Assembly (NCBI RefSeq): GCF_028290785.1
Contig: NZ_JAQGJD010000014.1
Coordinates: 1 to 34,223 of the forward strand
Source: Tardiphaga sp.
Lineage (GTDB): Bacteria > Pseudomonadota > Alphaproteobacteria > Rhizobiales > Xanthobacteraceae
DNA length: 34,223 bases
Direction: 5' to 3'
A program made the translations under genes and the position numbers. A model generated the notes under the pieces. The model was not told the DNA's origin. It worked only from the letters and a program-made list of their open reading frames with translations, and did no database searches. Shown one piece after another: positions 32,433-34,223 of the stretch; position 1 is the first letter of the stretch; the number at the start of each line of letters is the position of its first letter.

Positions 32433-33925
32433 GTGTTGCTCTCCCATTGACCGCTGCAGCCAGCGGCCATCGTGCAATTACCGTGGCGGCGCTGATGGCG
32501 ACCTACACGGAAGCGGTGAACATCTCGCTGCCGAATGCGGCCCTGCCGCATATCCAGGGCACGCTATCGATGGCCAACGACGAGGTCGGCTGGGTGTTTA
32601 CGGCCTATATGGCGGCGGGCGCCGCCGTCATGCCCATGGCGCGCTGGCTGGCGGGGCGCTATGGCCGCAAGACGGTCTATCAGGTGGCTCTCGCTGTCTT
32701 CGTGGTCGGCCTGATCCTCAACACGCTGGCGACAACGTCCCTCCAGTTCGTGTTCGCCCGGATCATCCAGGGAGCCGCGAGCGGCACGTTCGCGCCTTTG
32801 TCGCTGGCGACGCTGCTGGATGTGCTGCCGCAGCCGCGTCATGCCCGGATCACCCTGGCGTGGTCGGTGTGCATCGTGCTCGGTATCAGCAGTGGGGCGA
32901 GCATCGGCGGCTGGCTCAGCGAATATCACGGCTGGCGCTCGATCTTCTATTTCAGCCTGCCGATGGCGGCCTTCATCTCCCTGACAGTGGCACTGTTCCT
33001 CCCCGAGAAGAGAGCGGAGCAGAACCCGCCCTTCGATTTCTTCGGCCTCGCGACCTTATCGGTTGGCATGATCGGCCTGCAGATGCTGCTCGACCGCGGC
33101 GAACGCCTGGAATGGTTCGCCTCGGCGGAAATCTGGGCCGAAGCGGCTGCCTCGGTGCTAGGATTCTATCTTTTCATCGTGCACGTCATGACGACGGATC
33201 TGCATTTTCTCAACAAGGCGCTGTTCAGGGATCGTAACTTCATTCTTTCGGCGATCATGTTTTTTGCCGTCGGCTTCGTCCTGCTGCCAACCTTGGCATT
33301 GACCTCGCCGATGCTGGAGGAATTGCTCGATTATCCCGTTGATACCACCGGCTACATGACCCTTGCACGCGGTGTCACGCTCGTGGGGGCGGTGGCGCTG
33401 ATGGGCTTCGCTCCGGCACGAATCGACAACCGTCTGTTCATATTCGGCGGCATGGTGGCGGTGATCTATGCGAATTCGCTGATGCTCGGCTATTCACCGG
33501 CGATGGATCGGCGGCTGGTGATTGCAGCGACCCTGCTGCAGGGAACCGGTCTCGGCGTGTTGCTTCCGTCGCTCGGCAAGGTGGCGTTCAGCGCGCTCGA
33601 TCCGAAATTCCGCCCCGAAGGCACGTCCTTGTTGATCCTGTTGCGCGTCTATGGAAGCACGATCGGCATTGCCGTGGTCCAGATGTTCTTCTACAGCAAC
33701 ACCCAGGCCATGCACCTGGCGCTCGCCAAGAACCTCACACCCTTCCGCACCGCCGCGCATGTCACGGGCTCGATGGCCAAGCCCAGCCTCGCCGCGCTCA
33801 ACGGCATGATCACCCAACAGGCGGCCGTCGTCGCAGTGATCGACCAGTTCAAGATCCTGATGCTCGCGATGCTGATCGTGAGCCCGCTTGTATTTTTTCT
33901 CCATAAGCCGCGGCCGACCACCTAA
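32429..33925 (+). CDS. DHA2-family MFS efflux transporter (EmrB-like, second system)
   Basis: 498-residue proton-driven exporter with about 14 helices. MATYTEAVNISLPNAALPHI (helix 1), GWVFTAYMAAGAAVMPMARW, LAGRYGRKTVYQ (MFS motif A), IIQGAASGTFAPLSLATLLD and GASIGGWLSEYHGWRSIFYF are typical. Unlike the first system the C-terminus is intact (VSPLVFFLHKPRP). It is translationally coupled to the adaptor and followed by an aldo/keto reductase gene 20-45 bp downstream, which may share its transcript. Substrates unknown. Confidence 0.94.
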   Translation: MSVALPLTAAASGHRAITVAALMATYTEAVNISLPNAALPHIQGTLSMANDEVGWVFTAYMAAGAAVMPMARWLAGRYGRKTVYQVALAVFVVGLILNTLATTSLQFVFARIIQGAASGTFAPLSLATLLDVLPQPRHARITLAWSVCIVLGISSGASIGGWLSEYHGWRSIFYFSLPMAAFISLTVALFLPEKRAEQNPPFDFFGLATLSVGMIGLQMLLDRGERLEWFASAEIWAEAAASVLGFYLFIVHVMTTDLHFLNKALFRDRNFILSAIMFFAVGFVLLPTLALTSPMLEELLDYPVDTTGYMTLARGVTLVGAVALMGFAPARIDNRLFIFGGMVAVIYANSLMLGYSPAMDRRLVIAATLLQGTGLGVLLPSLGKVAFSALDPKFRPEGTSLLILLRVYGSTIGIAVVQMFFYSNTQAMHLALAKNLTPFRTAAHVTGSMAKPSLAALNGMITQQAAVVAVIDQFKILMLAMLIVSPLVFFLHKPRPTT

Positions 33926-33967
33926 CGCCTGTGGAGTTGTGAAATGACGTCGCAAAGGAAAACAAAC

Positions 33968-34223
33968 ATGACAACATCCGATACGCTTCGCGATACGAAG
34001 ATTCATACGACCCATGGATCAGGCGAGATCCCCGCTGCCGGGTTTGGCACGCTCATTCCGGACCCTCTCGCAACCAAACAGGCGACCAGGGCGGCACTGG
34101 AAGCGGGATTTCGACATCTCGATTGTGCGGAACGCTACCGCAATGAAGCCGCGGTGGGCGAAGCGATTCAGGAAGCGTTCAAGGCGGGAACGCTTCAGCG
34201 CGAGGATCTGTTCGTCACCACGA
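33968..34223 (+). CDS. Aldo/keto reductase, 5' part (cut by window edge)
   Basis: First 85 residues of an NADPH-dependent aldo/keto reductase. IPAAGFGTLIPDPLATKQAT opens the barrel, and LEAGFRHLDCAERYRNEAAV carries the catalytic Asp52 and Tyr57 of the family tetrad; Lys and His lie beyond the edge. Two in-frame starts are possible: ATG 33968 (AAAGGA 8 nt upstream) and ATG 33944 (GGAG 7 nt upstream, adding 8 residues). It is close behind the efflux operon on the same strand, suggesting co-regulation by the TetR protein, perhaps to reduce toxic carbonyls. Confidence 0.92.
   Translation, partial: MTTSDTLRDTKIHTTHGSGEIPAAGFGTLIPDPLATKQATRAALEAGFRHLDCAERYRNEAAVGEAIQEAFKAGTLQREDLFVTT

Noticed and set aside
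1-34223. CRISPR array, defence island or prophage
   Set aside because: No regularly spaced repeats, cas-like or nuclease/helicase defence genes, and no phage structural genes; only isolated integrase fragments.

Overview
The window is high-GC DNA with dense co-oriented operons, many ATGA stop/start overlaps and GTG/TTG starts. It looks like a chromosome segment from an alphaproteobacterium of the Bradyrhizobium/Rhodopseudomonas/Afipia group. This rests on the rpmH-rnpA-yidC arrangement, the protein families present, rhizobial-type phage integrase remnants, and an intergenic hairpin of the CGTCATTGCGAGGAGC type. The assignment is inference; no 16S or other taxonomic marker is present.

Layout. 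(1) 1-4211: core genes. rpmH, rnpA and yidC (cut by the left edge) run leftward, and an orphan membrane histidine kinase runs rightward from the shared intergenic region. (2) 4473-6281: an intact tRNA-Arg(ACG) followed by a small decayed island. It holds one unrecognised gene and a chimeric ORF made of an integrase N-terminal piece joined to a gamma-glutamyltransferase tail. (3) 6570-12001: a leftward six-gene amino-acid catabolic cluster: 2-hydroxyacid dehydrogenase, RidA-type imine deaminase, TTT (Bug) solute-binding protein, ornithine cyclodeaminase-family enzyme, DadA-like D-amino acid dehydrogenase and a GntR/FCD regulator. (4) 12609-20887: a leftward dipeptide/oligopeptide ABC operon: YtcJ-like amidohydrolase (single frameshift), CobW-family GTPase, binding protein, two permeases and two ATPases. 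A MocR-type regulator is divergent from it. (5) 22614-25347: a TauE/SafE-like permease, an NTF2-like protein and a DAO/PuuB-like FAD oxidoreductase. (6) 25468-34223: two EmrAB/DHA2-type drug efflux modules. The first is divergent from a small membrane protein and its transporter C-terminus is fused to a decayed integrase. The second is divergent from a TetR regulator. Around them lie a Mug-type DNA glycosylase, a probable cytochrome c tail remnant and the start of an aldo/keto reductase cut by the right edge.

How it works together (inference). Regions 3 and 4 suggest uptake and oxidation of modified or D-amino acids and small amide or peptide compounds. Oxidation products are imines and keto acids, which RidA and the reductases could handle. 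The CobW GTPase sits translationally between a metal-dependent amidohydrolase and the transporter, which suggests metal delivery or metal-linked uptake.

No CRISPR array, complete transposase, complete prophage or recognisable defence system was seen. The most distinctive signals are gene-wreckage junctions where integrase fragments were fused in frame to unrelated genes, a one-base frameshift in an otherwise intact operon leader, and several candidate regulatory repeats.
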